Origin: a virus
IMG/VR virus record: IMGVR_UViG_3300036780_000410
Coordinates: 1-26,455 of that record
Length of the DNA stretch: 26,455 nucleotides
Reading direction: 5' to 3' (one strand)
In this document: positions 1 to 7,711 of the stretch, piece by piece
How positions within the stretch are numbered: the stretch's first letter is position 1
Layout of the letters: each line of letters begins with the position of its first letter
Notes under the pieces: model-generated
Databases searched by the model: none
What the model was told of the DNA's origin: nothing
What the model saw: the letters and a program-made list of their open reading frames with translations, nothing else
Translations under genes and position numbers: made by a program

Positions 1-1770
1 ATGCCCGACCGTTTTCTCGCGCGCCTCGCGCGCGGCGCCGGCTATGTGCTGACCGGCAGCGCGCCCGCAAAACTGGCAAACCGGGGCGACTGGTTCGGGC
101 CGCAACAGCCGCTGCCGCCGCAAGCGCCGCCCGATGTGGCCGGCCGCGCCTTCGACTATCCCTTCGGCTTCAACCTCGCGGTGACGCCGCGCAGCTGGGA
201 GCGCACCGGCTTCGCCGAGCTGCGCGGCCTCGCCGACAGCTACGATCTGCTGCGCGCGGTGATCGAGACGCGCAAGGACCAGATGGAGCGCCTCACCTGG
301 CGCATCCGGCCGCGGGCGCTGTCGGGAGGCGCGACCGACAACGACCCGCGGCTTGTCCTTCTGACGCAGTTCTTCGCGTCGCCCGACAAGCAGCATGGCT
401 GGGCGACCTGGCTCAGGATGCTGCTCGAAGACCTGCTCGTCATCGACGCGCCGACGCTCTACAAGCGCCGTAGCCGCGGCGGCGCGCTCTATGCGCTCGA
501 AGTGCTCGACGGCGCGACCATCAAGCGGCTGATCGACGATTGGGGCCGGACGCCGGCGCCGCCGGCATCCGCCTATCAGCAGATTTTGAAAGGCATGCCG
601 GCGGTCGACTACAGCGCCGACGAGCTGATCTACGCGCCGCGCAATCCGCGCATCCACAAGGCTTACGGCTTCTCGCCGGTCGAGCAGGTGCAGATGAGCG
701 TCAACATCGCGCTGCGCCGGCAGATCTATCAGCTGCAATACTATACCGAGGGCAACGTACCCGAGGCGCTGATCGGCGTACCCGAAAGTTGGAATCCCGA
801 TCAGATCCGGCAGTTCCAGGCGTATTGGGATTCGCTCAACGCCGGCGATACGGCCGAGCGCCGGCACGCCAAGTTCGTGCCCGGCGGCGTCGCCAAGACC
901 TTCGTGCCGGTGCGCGAGCCGGCAATGAAGGACGCGTTCGACGAATGGCTGGCGCGGGTCGTGTGCTACACCTTCTCGCTGCCGCCGAGCGCCTTCACCG
1001 CGCAGGTCAACCGCGCGACGGCGGAGAATGCGCAGGATGTTTCGCTCGCCGAGGGCCTCGCGCCCTTACAGAATTGGGTGAAGCACCTGATCGATCGCGT
1101 GCTCGCCGCGGAGTTCGGTGCCGCCGATCTCGAATTCGCCTGGGATGCCGATCGCGACGCCGATCCGGCGCAGATGGCGACCATCGCGACCGATTACGTC
1201 AAAGCCGGCATCAAGAGCATCAACGAGGTGCGCGCCGAGCTCGGCTTGCCGCCGGTCGCGGGCGGCGAGCAGCCGAAGATCCAGACCGCGCAGGGCCTGG
1301 TGCCGCTGACGCAGACCGCGAGCGCGGCGCCGGCGGCCGCGCCGGCGAAGACAGCGGCCGTCGGCAAAACCGGCTTCGATCCCAACCAGCCGCGCGACGA
1401 CGACGGCCGATGGTCGAGCGACGGCGAACACGACAGCCAGAGCGATGCTGACTCAAAGCCGCACCAGGTGGCGCAAGAAGAGCCGGATGTTCCCTTCGAG
1501 GAACCACCGGTCCCGGTTCGACCGCCGCTGCCGAATTATCCGACCGATCCGACCAAGCCACCTGGGCCTGGCTACGAATGGAGAGGCACCAATCCGCAGC
1601 CTGGCAGTCCGGAGGGAAGCTGGTACAATGAAAACACCAAGGAGGCGCTGCGTCCCGATATCGATCATCCCGATCCAGAAGGTCCTCATTGGGATTACAA
1701 GGCCCCAGACGGTACTTGGTACCGCTGGTTCCCCGATGGCCGCTTCATTCCGAAATATCCGGTCGCGTGA
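1..1770 (+). CDS. Phage portal protein with C-terminal polymorphic toxin (type 37-like) domain
   Basis: Residues 1 to about 430 look like a phage portal subunit, the ring at the capsid vertex through which DNA passes: an N-terminal segment on induced-fit core residues (LRAVIETRKDQMERLTWRIR, about 84-103), a central YGFSPVEQVQ motif and a C-terminal INEVRAELGLPPV motif typical of portals. A low-complexity Ala/Pro linker follows, then FDPNQPRDDDGRW at residues 459-471, a motif that commonly precedes toxin tips in phage head proteins. The last 70 residues (PGPGYEWRG at 521-529, GSWYN, HPDPEGPHWDY ending at 566, WFPDG) resemble the polymorphic toxin type 37 domain. The start is the first base of the window, so its ribosome site cannot be seen. 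Portal identity is confident; the toxin assignment rests on remembered family motifs and is fairly confident. Toxin activity is inferred only. Confidence 0.9.
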   Translation: MPDRFLARLARGAGYVLTGSAPAKLANRGDWFGPQQPLPPQAPPDVAGRAFDYPFGFNLAVTPRSWERTGFAELRGLADSYDLLRAVIETRKDQMERLTWRIRPRALSGGATDNDPRLVLLTQFFASPDKQHGWATWLRMLLEDLLVIDAPTLYKRRSRGGALYALEVLDGATIKRLIDDWGRTPAPPASAYQQILKGMPAVDYSADELIYAPRNPRIHKAYGFSPVEQVQMSVNIALRRQIYQLQYYTEGNVPEALIGVPESWNPDQIRQFQAYWDSLNAGDTAERRHAKFVPGGVAKTFVPVREPAMKDAFDEWLARVVCYTFSLPPSAFTAQVNRATAENAQDVSLAEGLAPLQNWVKHLIDRVLAAEFGAADLEFAWDADRDADPAQMATIATDYVKAGIKSINEVRAELGLPPVAGGEQPKIQTAQGLVPLTQTASAAPAAAPAKTAAVGKTGFDPNQPRDDDGRWSSDGEHDSQSDADSKPHQVAQEEPDVPFEEPPVPVRPPLPNYPTDPTKPPGPGYEWRGTNPQPGSPEGSWYNENTKEALRPDIDHPDPEGPHWDYKAPDGTWYRWFPDGRFIPKYPVA

Positions 1771-1796
1771 ATCGTTGTCGTACAAAAAGGTGACCC

Positions 1797-2108
1797 ATGA
1801 CCGAAACGACGCAAGCGTTGAAGGCTTCCAATCCTGGCGACCAATGGCGCGTCGATAACGCGCGTCATCTCGCCGGCGCAAAATTGCACAAGTGCCATTA
1901 TAAGCGCTACAGCGACCCGTGGGATCACGATCATTGCGCCGCATGTATGACGAAATTCGCCGAATTCGATGCGCCGGATGTCCAGCACGTCGGCTATGCG
2001 ACAGGCGACGACTACAAATTCGGCGCCAATTACGAGTGGGTCTGCCCGCAATGCTTTGCGGAGCTGAAGCCGGTACTCGGCTGGACCGCGGACGAGGGGG
2101 CGCCGTAA
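1797..2108 (+). CDS. Small four-cysteine (zinc-ribbon-like) protein, probable immunity protein for the portal toxin tip
   Basis: A 103-residue cytosolic protein starting 26 bases after the portal stop, preceded by an AAAAAGG ribosome site. It has a WDHDHCAAC motif (C47, C50) and WVCPQCF (C83, C86), giving two CxxC knuckles able to bind one zinc, around an acidic/aromatic middle (YATGDDYKFGANYEW). Small proteins of this WDHDHC...VCPxCF type are, as I recall, found beside polymorphic toxins. Its position directly behind a toxin-like C-terminus is the classical place for an immunity gene. The pairing is inferred from position and pattern; no structure or activity is shown by the sequence. An alternative is an unrelated phage zinc-ribbon protein. 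Confidence 0.65.
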   Translation: MTETTQALKASNPGDQWRVDNARHLAGAKLHKCHYKRYSDPWDHDHCAACMTKFAEFDAPDVQHVGYATGDDYKFGANYEWVCPQCFAELKPVLGWTADEGAP

Positions 2109-2140
2109 TCGCGGCGTCGAGGGTCCGCGCGTCGAAGGCA

Positions 2141-2505
2141 ATGACGATGAGACGACCCATATACCGCGATGGTTGGAAATTATCAGATAGCAACTCGTGC
2201 GGATCGCCGATCGCAACTTCCAGGAAAAGGCATGGTTCAATCCTGGACCCGGAGGACCCGTATCGTCGCCCACGGAGATGTTATCGACCATGCTCGATAC
2301 TTATCGGTTCGAGAAGGCCAGTCAGGCTTCCTATCTCGATCTCAGTGACGCTCAAAGAGCGAGCTGCTTGCGGTTCGGCAAGATGCTTGAGACGTTCGCC
2401 CGCGGACCTAAGGCCGAACTCAGCGACAAAGAAACCATCGATGATCCCGAATGGGACAAAATTCGGAAAGCCGCCGCCGACCTTCTGAAGATACTTCCGA
2501 CCTGA
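2141..2505 (+). pseudogene. Second immunity-like gene, apparently frameshifted near its 5' end
   Basis: A 102-residue reading frame runs from GTG at 2197 to 2505 (RNFQEKAWF near the start; LDLSDAQRASCLRFGKML; DDPEWDKIRKAAADLL at the end). Immediately upstream in the other frame, from ATG at 2141 or 2147, the sequence reads RRPIYRDGWKLSDSNS and would join smoothly to VRIADRNFQEKAWF if one base were added near 2195-2199. The span 2141-2505 is 365 bases, one short of 122 codons, which fits a single missing base. The joined protein of about 121 residues is acidic and small, like many immunity proteins, but I do not recognise a named family. If no frameshift exists, the short GTG form may be the real product. 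It lies between the putative immunity gene and a duplicated portal fragment. Confidence 0.45.
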
Positions 2506-2510
2506 TCTGA

Positions 2511-2641
2511 TCGCTCGACGCCGGCGACACGGCCGACGGCCTTCGCCGCGCCGGTCAACCGCGCGACGGCGGAGAATGCGCAGGACGTGGCGCTCAGCGA
2601 GGGCCTCGCGCCCTTACAGAATTGGGTGAAGCACCTGATCG
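2511..2641 (+). repeat. Duplicated, internally deleted fragment of the portal gene
   Basis: Two blocks match the portal gene in order. Bases 2511-2536 match 832-857 with 2 mismatches counted by eye, and 2539-2641 match 991-1093 with 7 mismatches over 103 bases. The 133 bases between those blocks in the portal are missing here. The second block keeps the portal reading frame (SEGLAPLQNWVKHLI) but has no toxin or portal C-terminus after it. It is a remnant of a second portal 3' region left behind the toxin/immunity genes, best explained by recombination that brought in a new C-terminal tip. Confidence 0.85.
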
Positions 2642-2681
2642 GCCGGCCGTTCATAGGCAGCGACATCGCTGCCGCTTCACC

Positions 2682-2706
2682 AAAGGCGCCTTCGGCGTCT
2701 TTTTCT
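2682..2706 (+). terminator. Probable intrinsic terminator behind the immunity genes
   Basis: AAAGGCGC at 2682-2689 can pair with GCGTCTTT at 2695-2702 (one G-T pair) around a five-base loop CTTCG, followed by a T-rich run TTTTCTTTT. This would end transcripts from the portal/toxin/immunity unit before the protease. Within the 2506-2867 gap the other contents are the portal fragment and a palindromic element. Confidence 0.65.
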
Positions 2707-2737
2707 TTTCCGCAGAATCCAAACCCGAACCCGCGTA

Positions 2738-2843
2738 GCACAGGCGCTTTTTCGCTCACGCTCGCACCGCCTAGCCAACCTAGCTCGCGTGAGCAGGGTT
2801 GGTGTGGCGGCTGCGAACGCGAGCTCGGAAGATGCCGTCGTGC
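2738..2843 (+). repeat. Bulged-hairpin palindromic element, copy A (expanded)
   Basis: The ends carry the family hallmarks: GCAC-A-GGC at 2738-2745 and GCC-GTC-GTGC at 2834-2843. The centre is expanded: GCTCACGC pairs with GCGTGAGC, and CCGCC...CCAACC pairs with GGTTGG...GGCGG. GGAAGAT at 2827-2833 resembles the loop in reverse. The element ends 24 bases before the protease start codon, with the ribosome site GAAAGGA in between. Confidence 0.7.
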
Positions 2844-2867
2844 GAAGCAAATCTGAAAGGACAACGC

Positions 2868-3746
2868 ATGCAAATCTTTTTGCCGCTCGAGAAATTCGAC
2901 CGCGAGCAGCGCATGGTCTATGGCTATGCCTCGACCAAGGCGCGCGACAGCCAGGGCGAGATCGTCACCCGCGCCGCGATCGAGGCCGCGCTGCCCGGCT
3001 ATATGGAATTCGCCAACATCCGCGAGATGCACCAGCTCTCGGCGGTCGGCGTCGTCAAGAGCGCCGATCTCGACGACAAGGGCCTGCGGCTTTCGGCCAA
3101 GGTGGTCGACGACGACGCCTGGGCCAAGGTGAAGGAGGGCGTCTACAAAGGCCTCTCGATCGGCGGCCGCGTGACGCAGCGCGACGCGGTCAACAAGGCG
3201 ATCATCACCGGCGTCGAGCTGCACGAGATCAGCCTCGTCGACCGCCCCGCCAATCCCGAGGCGCGGATCGAGGCCTTCAAGGCCGTAGGCGCGGAAGACG
3301 TGACCAAGGCCGGCGCGCGCAACTCCAAGGCCGATCTCGAACGCATCCAGGCGATCCACGACACCGCGGCCGCGCTCGGCGCGAACTGCCCGGCCCATGC
3401 AGGCCAGGACGATGGCGCTGACGACGATGCCGACGACGGCGCGGATGACGACAACGACGACGCGATGGCGGCGGTCGCCCATCCAAATCGACAGGGCGCG
3501 CGCGGCGGCATGCTCGCCAAGCTCGCGCGGCTCGGCGCGCGCATCGAGACGCTGACCAAGCGCGTCGAGGAGCAGGCGCAGCTCCTCGAGAAGCTCGCCG
3601 CCGAGCCGGCCGCGCCCAAATACGCGACCGCGCGCGCCATCGAGAAATCCGCCGACGGCGCGCCGGCCGCCGAGGACAAGCCGCAAACCGCGCTCGATGC
3701 GATCAAGTCGTCGCATCGCCATCCCCTCCGCCTCAGCCTCGGCTGA
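2868..3746 (+). CDS. Prohead protease (S78-like) with fused acidic and coiled-coil scaffold-like tail
   Basis: This is a 292-residue capsid maturation protease. The N-terminal half has the HK97-type pattern: a GYAS strand, NIREMH with candidate catalytic His55, KGLSIGG with candidate nucleophile Ser97, and ELHEISLVDRPANP with Glu119. Residues about 181-201 are an Asp-rich stretch and about 215-245 (MLAKLARLGARIETLTKRVE onward) form a heptad-like coiled coil, so a scaffolding segment is probably fused to the protease, as in several phages. The start is set at 2868, with GAAAGGA seven bases upstream; an in-frame ATG at 2799 would add 23 residues encoded by the palindromic element and lacks a good ribosome site. 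It lies just before the capsid gene, the usual order. The protease call is confident, the scaffold role likely. Confidence 0.9.
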   Translation: MQIFLPLEKFDREQRMVYGYASTKARDSQGEIVTRAAIEAALPGYMEFANIREMHQLSAVGVVKSADLDDKGLRLSAKVVDDDAWAKVKEGVYKGLSIGGRVTQRDAVNKAIITGVELHEISLVDRPANPEARIEAFKAVGAEDVTKAGARNSKADLERIQAIHDTAAALGANCPAHAGQDDGADDDADDGADDDNDDAMAAVAHPNRQGARGGMLAKLARLGARIETLTKRVEEQAQLLEKLAAEPAAPKYATARAIEKSADGAPAAEDKPQTALDAIKSSHRHPLRLSLG

Positions 3747-3779
3747 GCGTCTTTTCAGCATTCCCGAAATCCCCGCGTA

Positions 3780-3821
3780 GCACAGGCGAGGCGCGAATCT
3801 TCCAGCGCCGAGCCGTCGTGC
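3780..3821 (+). repeat. Bulged-hairpin palindromic element, copy B (42 bp)
   Basis: Reads GCAC-A-GGC-GA-GGCGC, then loop GAATCTTCCA, then GCGCC-GA-GCC-GTC-GTGC. Every stem segment is complementary, and the GA/GA internal loop and A/GTC bulge are retained. It ends 25 bases before the capsid start; the leader after it (GAAGCACTTC, then AAAAGGAG) is very similar to that after copy A. Confidence 0.8.
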
Positions 3822-3846
3822 GAAGCACTTCTTAAAAGGAGCACTC

Positions 3847-5352
3847 ATGACCACTTCGACCGAACAGACTCTCGGCGCGTTCCGCCAGGCGCAGAAATCG
3901 CCGATCACCGATCCGCTTTTCGCCGCGCTGCTGGCGAAGAGCACCTTCGCCCAGCCGGGCTCGGCGACTTCGGGCCTCAACTTCTACGACCTCGAGCCCG
4001 GCGCGAAGCTGCTCTTCCCGGTGCTGACGCCGCTCCGCAACGACATCCCGCGCGTCTCGGGCAAGGGCGGCATCCAAGCCAACTGGCGCGCCGTCACCGG
4101 CATCAACACCTCGTCGGTGCGCGCCGGGATCTCGGCCGGCAATCGCGGCGGCGTCATCGCGGTGACGACGCAGGATTACGTCGCCGTCTATAAGGGTATC
4201 GGCCTCGAGGCGAATGTCGACTTCGAGGCGGTCTATGCCGGCCAGGGCTTCGACGATCTGCGCGCGGTCGCGGCGCAGACCTTGCTCGAATCGCTGATGC
4301 TGCAGGAAGAGCAGATCATCCTCGGCGGCAATTCCGGCCTCGCCCTCGGCACCACGCCGACTCCGTCACTCACCGCGTCGACGACCGGCGGCTCGCTCGC
4401 GACGCAAACGCTCTCGGTGATCTGCGTCGGGCTGACGCTCGACGGCTTCCTCAATGCGACCGTCGCCGGCGGCATCCCGGCACAGGTCAACCGCACCAAT
4501 GCCGACGGCTCGACCGACAATTTCGGCGGCGGCTCGGCGCGCAAGTCGGCGAACGCGACGGTCGCGGTGACGGGCCCGACCGGCTCGGTCGCGGCGAGCG
4601 TCGCGCAGCCCCGCGGCGCCGTCGCCTATGCCTGGTTCTGGGGCGCGGCGGGATCGGAGGTCCTCGGCGCGATCACCACCATCAACAGCGTTTCGATCGC
4701 GGCGAGCGCGGCCGGGACGCAGACCGCGGCATCGCTGCCGACGGCCGACAACAGCCAGAACGCGCTGGTCTTCGACGGGCTGCTGACCCAGGCCTTCAAC
4801 CCCAGCCTCAACGCCTATTTCGCGGCGCAGCCGACCGGCACGGCGGGGACGGGCACGCCGCTCACCGCCGACAGCGAAGGCGGGATCGTCGAGTTCGACG
4901 CGGCGCTCAAATCCTTCTGGGACAATTACCGCCTGTCGCCGACCGCGATCTACGTGTCGAGCCAGGAGATGCTCAACATCCACAAGAAGATCCTGCAAGG
5001 CGGCACCAACACCGCCGCGCGCTTCGTCTTCTCGGCGGATCAGGGCGCGGTGCTGGGCGGCGTGATGGTCCGCAGCTATCTCAACAAGTTCTCGATGTCG
5101 GGCGCGGTCGAGATCCCGATCAAGCTCCATCCCAACATGCCGGCGGGCACGGTGCTGCTGTTCTCGAAGACCTTGCCCTATCCGCTCTCCAACGTGCCGA
5201 ACACGGTGCAGATCAGGACGCGCAGCGAGTATTACCAGATCGAATGGCCGCTGCGCGCGCGGCGCTACGAATACGGCGTCTATGCCGACGAGGTGCTGCA
5301 GAACTACGCCCCCTTCGCCTTCGGCGCGATCACCAATATCGGCAACGGGTGA
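3847..5352 (+). CDS. Major capsid protein with an inserted Gly/Ala/Thr-rich domain
   Basis: A 501-residue HK97-fold type capsid subunit. AAAAGGAG sits six bases before the ATG. The N-terminal part (FYDLEPGAKLLFPVLTPLRN, TTQDYVAVYKGIGLEANVDF, LQEEQIILGGNSGLALGTTP) and the C-terminal part (FDAALKSFWDNYRLSPTAIYVSSQE, then IEWPLRARRYEYGVYADEVL) match, as I recall them, major capsid proteins of Burkholderia-type siphophages. Between about residues 172 and 300 lies an Ala/Thr/Gly/Ser-rich stretch with paired strands, which probably folds as a surface beta domain. No long N-terminal scaffold region is present, consistent with the scaffold being fused to the protease. Identity is confident. Confidence 0.9.
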   Translation: MTTSTEQTLGAFRQAQKSPITDPLFAALLAKSTFAQPGSATSGLNFYDLEPGAKLLFPVLTPLRNDIPRVSGKGGIQANWRAVTGINTSSVRAGISAGNRGGVIAVTTQDYVAVYKGIGLEANVDFEAVYAGQGFDDLRAVAAQTLLESLMLQEEQIILGGNSGLALGTTPTPSLTASTTGGSLATQTLSVICVGLTLDGFLNATVAGGIPAQVNRTNADGSTDNFGGGSARKSANATVAVTGPTGSVAASVAQPRGAVAYAWFWGAAGSEVLGAITTINSVSIAASAAGTQTAASLPTADNSQNALVFDGLLTQAFNPSLNAYFAAQPTGTAGTGTPLTADSEGGIVEFDAALKSFWDNYRLSPTAIYVSSQEMLNIHKKILQGGTNTAARFVFSADQGAVLGGVMVRSYLNKFSMSGAVEIPIKLHPNMPAGTVLLFSKTLPYPLSNVPNTVQIRTRSEYYQIEWPLRARRYEYGVYADEVLQNYAPFAFGAITNIGNG

Positions 5353-5363
5353 CGCTAAGGGCA

Positions 5364-5394
5364 GAGAGCTGACGGCAGACCGCGGTCAGCTCTC
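5364..5394. terminator. Inverted repeat between convergent genes, possible terminator
   Basis: GAGAGCTGAC at 5364-5373 is perfectly complementary to GTCAGCTCTC at 5385-5394, with an 11-base loop. It lies between the capsid stop and the stop of the convergent - strand gene, where a two-way terminator is expected. No strong T-run follows on either strand, so it may be a simple hairpin or rho-assisted. Confidence 0.5.
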
Positions 5395-5401
5395 GCCTTG
5401 C

Positions 5402-7111
5402 CTATTTGGCGATACGGAAGATGCTGATATCGCCGCCGTTGGCGATCGCCAGCGCTTCGCCGTTTGGCGAGAAGGAGATTCCGGTCACATGCGAGCGAAG
5501 CTGCATGCTTTTCTCGCTGCCGGCGACCGGGTTCCAGAAGCGAATAACGGCGCTCGGATCCACAAATGCGACGAGATTGTCGCGGGGAGACCAGGCAAGG
5601 TGGGGAGAAAAGATATCCATCTTGCCATAGCTCGCGATCTCCGTTCCGTCTGCGAGCGAAAAGATGTGAACAGCGTAGTTTGGAACGTAGGGCAATTTTT
5701 TAACGGCGTCGGGTGGGTCACCCGCCGCCGCAAGTCTTCTTCCGTCTGGGCTAAAGGCAAGTGCGTCATTTGCGGCGGCGACAAAGTCGATGCTTTGTGA
5801 GAGTGAAGCAGTGGCGACGTCGATGATAAAAATATGTAAGCCCGCCACGAGGGCAATTTTCCGGCCGTCGGGTGAAAAGGTCAGAGAGACGAGGAAGGGC
5901 GTGTGCGGTGGAAAGTCGCGCAGAATGTGCACGATCGACCAATCGACGGTGGAATAGAAAACGATTGCCTCTTGGCTGCCGTCCGAAAAAGAGGCGGCGA
6001 GCAGCGTTTCATCCGGCGACTTGGCCATTGATGCTGGTCGCATGCCGACGGGAATGCGTGTTGCCAACGGCGTGGGTTCCTGATGGACGACCTCGCCAGT
6101 GGCGAGCTCGATAACTGAAAAAGCAGCGTCGGACGGAGATGTTTGCGGCGCGCCTGTCATCACGGCGAATTTCCGATCGTGTACGAAGATCGGAGTAAGG
6201 CCGGGGGAAAGCGCCGGTCTCGCTTTGACCTGGTGAATAGGTTGATCGCGCGCGTCGCCCGCGTCGAACCATACGACGTTCGCATTATGCGAGATCAGGC
6301 TCGAACCATCGCGCGACCAAGCGACGCCTTGAGGATCTTGGCCGATACTGATCTCGCGCTCCAGGGCGATCGTCGGCATCCCGCTACCCGAGGAGCCCTC
6401 GATATGAGGCTGCCACCAACGATCGATGCCGATTGCCGCACCGACCACGACCACCGCACTCAATAAGCCATAGACGACGCGGCGCGAAAGAACGCGGCCG
6501 GCGAATGGTACTGAGCGTCTATCGGCTGCTGCCGCAAAAAGGAGAGCAGGCGCGCCCGAATAGGCAAATAGCCAGTAGCACAAGCCACCTGTTGCGCCCG
6601 CAATGCCATATGCGAAATACACGTGCCATCCCGAGCTCAATGTCCGCGCGAGATCGATGGGATAGGCCGGAAGGCTACCCTCGAAATCGAAAGCGTGGGC
6701 CGTGGCGATGCCGAATGGGATATAGAGGATTCCGGAGATCGCGCCCCAGCACAGGCCGCCAATGAAGCGAGAGAGTCCATGGCGGACGGCAATCAATCTG
6801 ATGATCAGGAAAAGTATCAGCGCGAACGGAGCATTTAGTGCTGCCACAAACAATGTCCACGCGACAATTCCTGACAACGCAAAACGCGATGGTAAACCTG
6901 TGTCGCTCAAGGCGAGAAACAGCACAAAAGTGGCAACGGGCAGCGCAAGCAAAAAGCCGATCGCATGAAGGCCGAAGGAAGAACCTGCGACAGGAGACGG
7001 CGTTGGCTGCGTATCTGCGGAGTTCACGGTTCTGAAGAGCGTCCTTCTTGCGGTCGCTGGCTGACTACTCGGCCGCAAGAAAGTTAGCACACCTTCATCT
7101 AGCTCTGCCAT
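5402..7111 (-). CDS. Membrane protein with C-terminal beta-propeller (WD40/YVTN-like) domain, cargo gene
   Basis: The product is about 569 residues. The N-terminal 250 residues contain five to seven hydrophobic spans (for example GFLLALPVATFVLFLALS, GIVAWTLFVAALNAPFALIL, VVYGLLSAVVVVGAAIGI). The rest has repeated blades with WSRDGSSL, FSPDGRKIALV, FSPDGRRLAAAG, WSPRDNLVAFV and FSPNGEALAIA, typical of WD40 or TolB-like propellers. No enzymatic motif is seen. The start is taken as ATG at 7111, with GGGAAG upstream; GTG at 7027 is an alternative. The gene runs against the phage genes, between capsid and connector, and its base composition is less G/C-rich, so it is best read as an acquired cargo (moron) gene. 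Function unknown; a sensor or envelope role is only a guess. Confidence 0.75.
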   Translation of the reverse strand: MAELDEGVLTFLRPSSQPATARRTLFRTVNSADTQPTPSPVAGSSFGLHAIGFLLALPVATFVLFLALSDTGLPSRFALSGIVAWTLFVAALNAPFALILFLIIRLIAVRHGLSRFIGGLCWGAISGILYIPFGIATAHAFDFEGSLPAYPIDLARTLSSGWHVYFAYGIAGATGGLCYWLFAYSGAPALLFAAAADRRSVPFAGRVLSRRVVYGLLSAVVVVGAAIGIDRWWQPHIEGSSGSGMPTIALEREISIGQDPQGVAWSRDGSSLISHNANVVWFDAGDARDQPIHQVKARPALSPGLTPIFVHDRKFAVMTGAPQTSPSDAAFSVIELATGEVVHQEPTPLATRIPVGMRPASMAKSPDETLLAASFSDGSQEAIVFYSTVDWSIVHILRDFPPHTPFLVSLTFSPDGRKIALVAGLHIFIIDVATASLSQSIDFVAAANDALAFSPDGRRLAAAGDPPDAVKKLPYVPNYAVHIFSLADGTEIASYGKMDIFSPHLAWSPRDNLVAFVDPSAVIRFWNPVAGSEKSMQLRSHVTGISFSPNGEALAIANGGDISIFRIAK

Positions 7112-7147
7112 CCGAGGCAGTTCTTCCCGGTAAAGAAGGATCAAATC

Positions 7148-7711
7148 ATGGCGCTCGGCGATCTCACCACCTTGGCCGATGTGAAGGCCTATCTCTCGCC
7201 GCCGCTCGTGACGACGGCGGACGATGCGCTGCTGACGCGGCTCATCACCGCGGCGAGCCAGTTCATCCAGAGCTGGCTCAACCGCGGCATCGCCGCGGCG
7301 AGCTATACCGACACGCGCAACGGCACCGGCGGCACGCGGCTTTTCCTCAAGAACCGGCCGGTGACGGCGGTGGGCGCGGTGACGATCGACGGCGTCGCCA
7401 TCGCGCCGTCCGATCCGCCGCCGCTTTCGGCCGGCTATCTCTTCGACGACAGCACGGTCTATCTCGTCGGGCACTCGTTCACGCGCGGCGCGCAGAACGT
7501 CGTCGTCGAATACACGGCGGGCTATGCGGCGACGCCGCCCGAGATCGCGCAGGCCTGCATCGCCCTCGTCGTGCTGCGCTATAAGGAGCGCGACCGCATC
7601 GGCCAGGCCTCGAAGAATCTCGGCGGCGAGGTGGTGTCCTTCCAGCAGAAGGACATGCCGGCCGATGTCGCGACCGTGCTCGATCAATATCGCAACGTGG
7701 TGCCGCTATGA
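7148..7711 (+). CDS. Head-tail connector (phage gp6-like)
   Basis: A 187-residue protein starting LGDLTTLADVKAYL, with a helical N-terminus (LLTRLITAASQFIQSWLNR) and a C-terminal PEIAQACIALVVLRYKERDRIG segment, the pattern of phage gp6-like/YqbG connectors that form the ring under the portal. AAGGATCAA precedes the ATG. Its stop overlaps the next start (ATGA), so the three genes 7148-8606 form one translationally coupled unit. It is separated from the capsid gene by the inserted - strand cargo gene. Family call confident. Confidence 0.85.
   Translation: MALGDLTTLADVKAYLSPPLVTTADDALLTRLITAASQFIQSWLNRGIAAASYTDTRNGTGGTRLFLKNRPVTAVGAVTIDGVAIAPSDPPPLSAGYLFDDSTVYLVGHSFTRGAQNVVVEYTAGYAATPPEIAQACIALVVLRYKERDRIGQASKNLGGEVVSFQQKDMPADVATVLDQYRNVVPL

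Noticed and set aside
2738-2843. Riboswitch of a known class
   Set aside because: The structure recurs before and inside genes of unrelated function, and no known ligand-binding core is seen.
2799-2867. N-terminal extension of the protease from ATG 2799
   Set aside because: It would be encoded by palindromic element A, has no ribosome site, and GAAAGGA points to ATG 2868.
2352-3980. Long - strand open frame of 542 residues
   Set aside because: It is an antisense shadow of the protease and capsid start; its composition is Arg/Ala/Gly-heavy and it crosses two well supported genes.
5402-7687. Upstream extension of the membrane/beta-propeller gene to 7687
   Set aside because: The extra part overlaps the connector gene on the other strand, is Arg/Ala-rich in the way of antisense frames of G/C-rich genes, and lacks a ribosome site.
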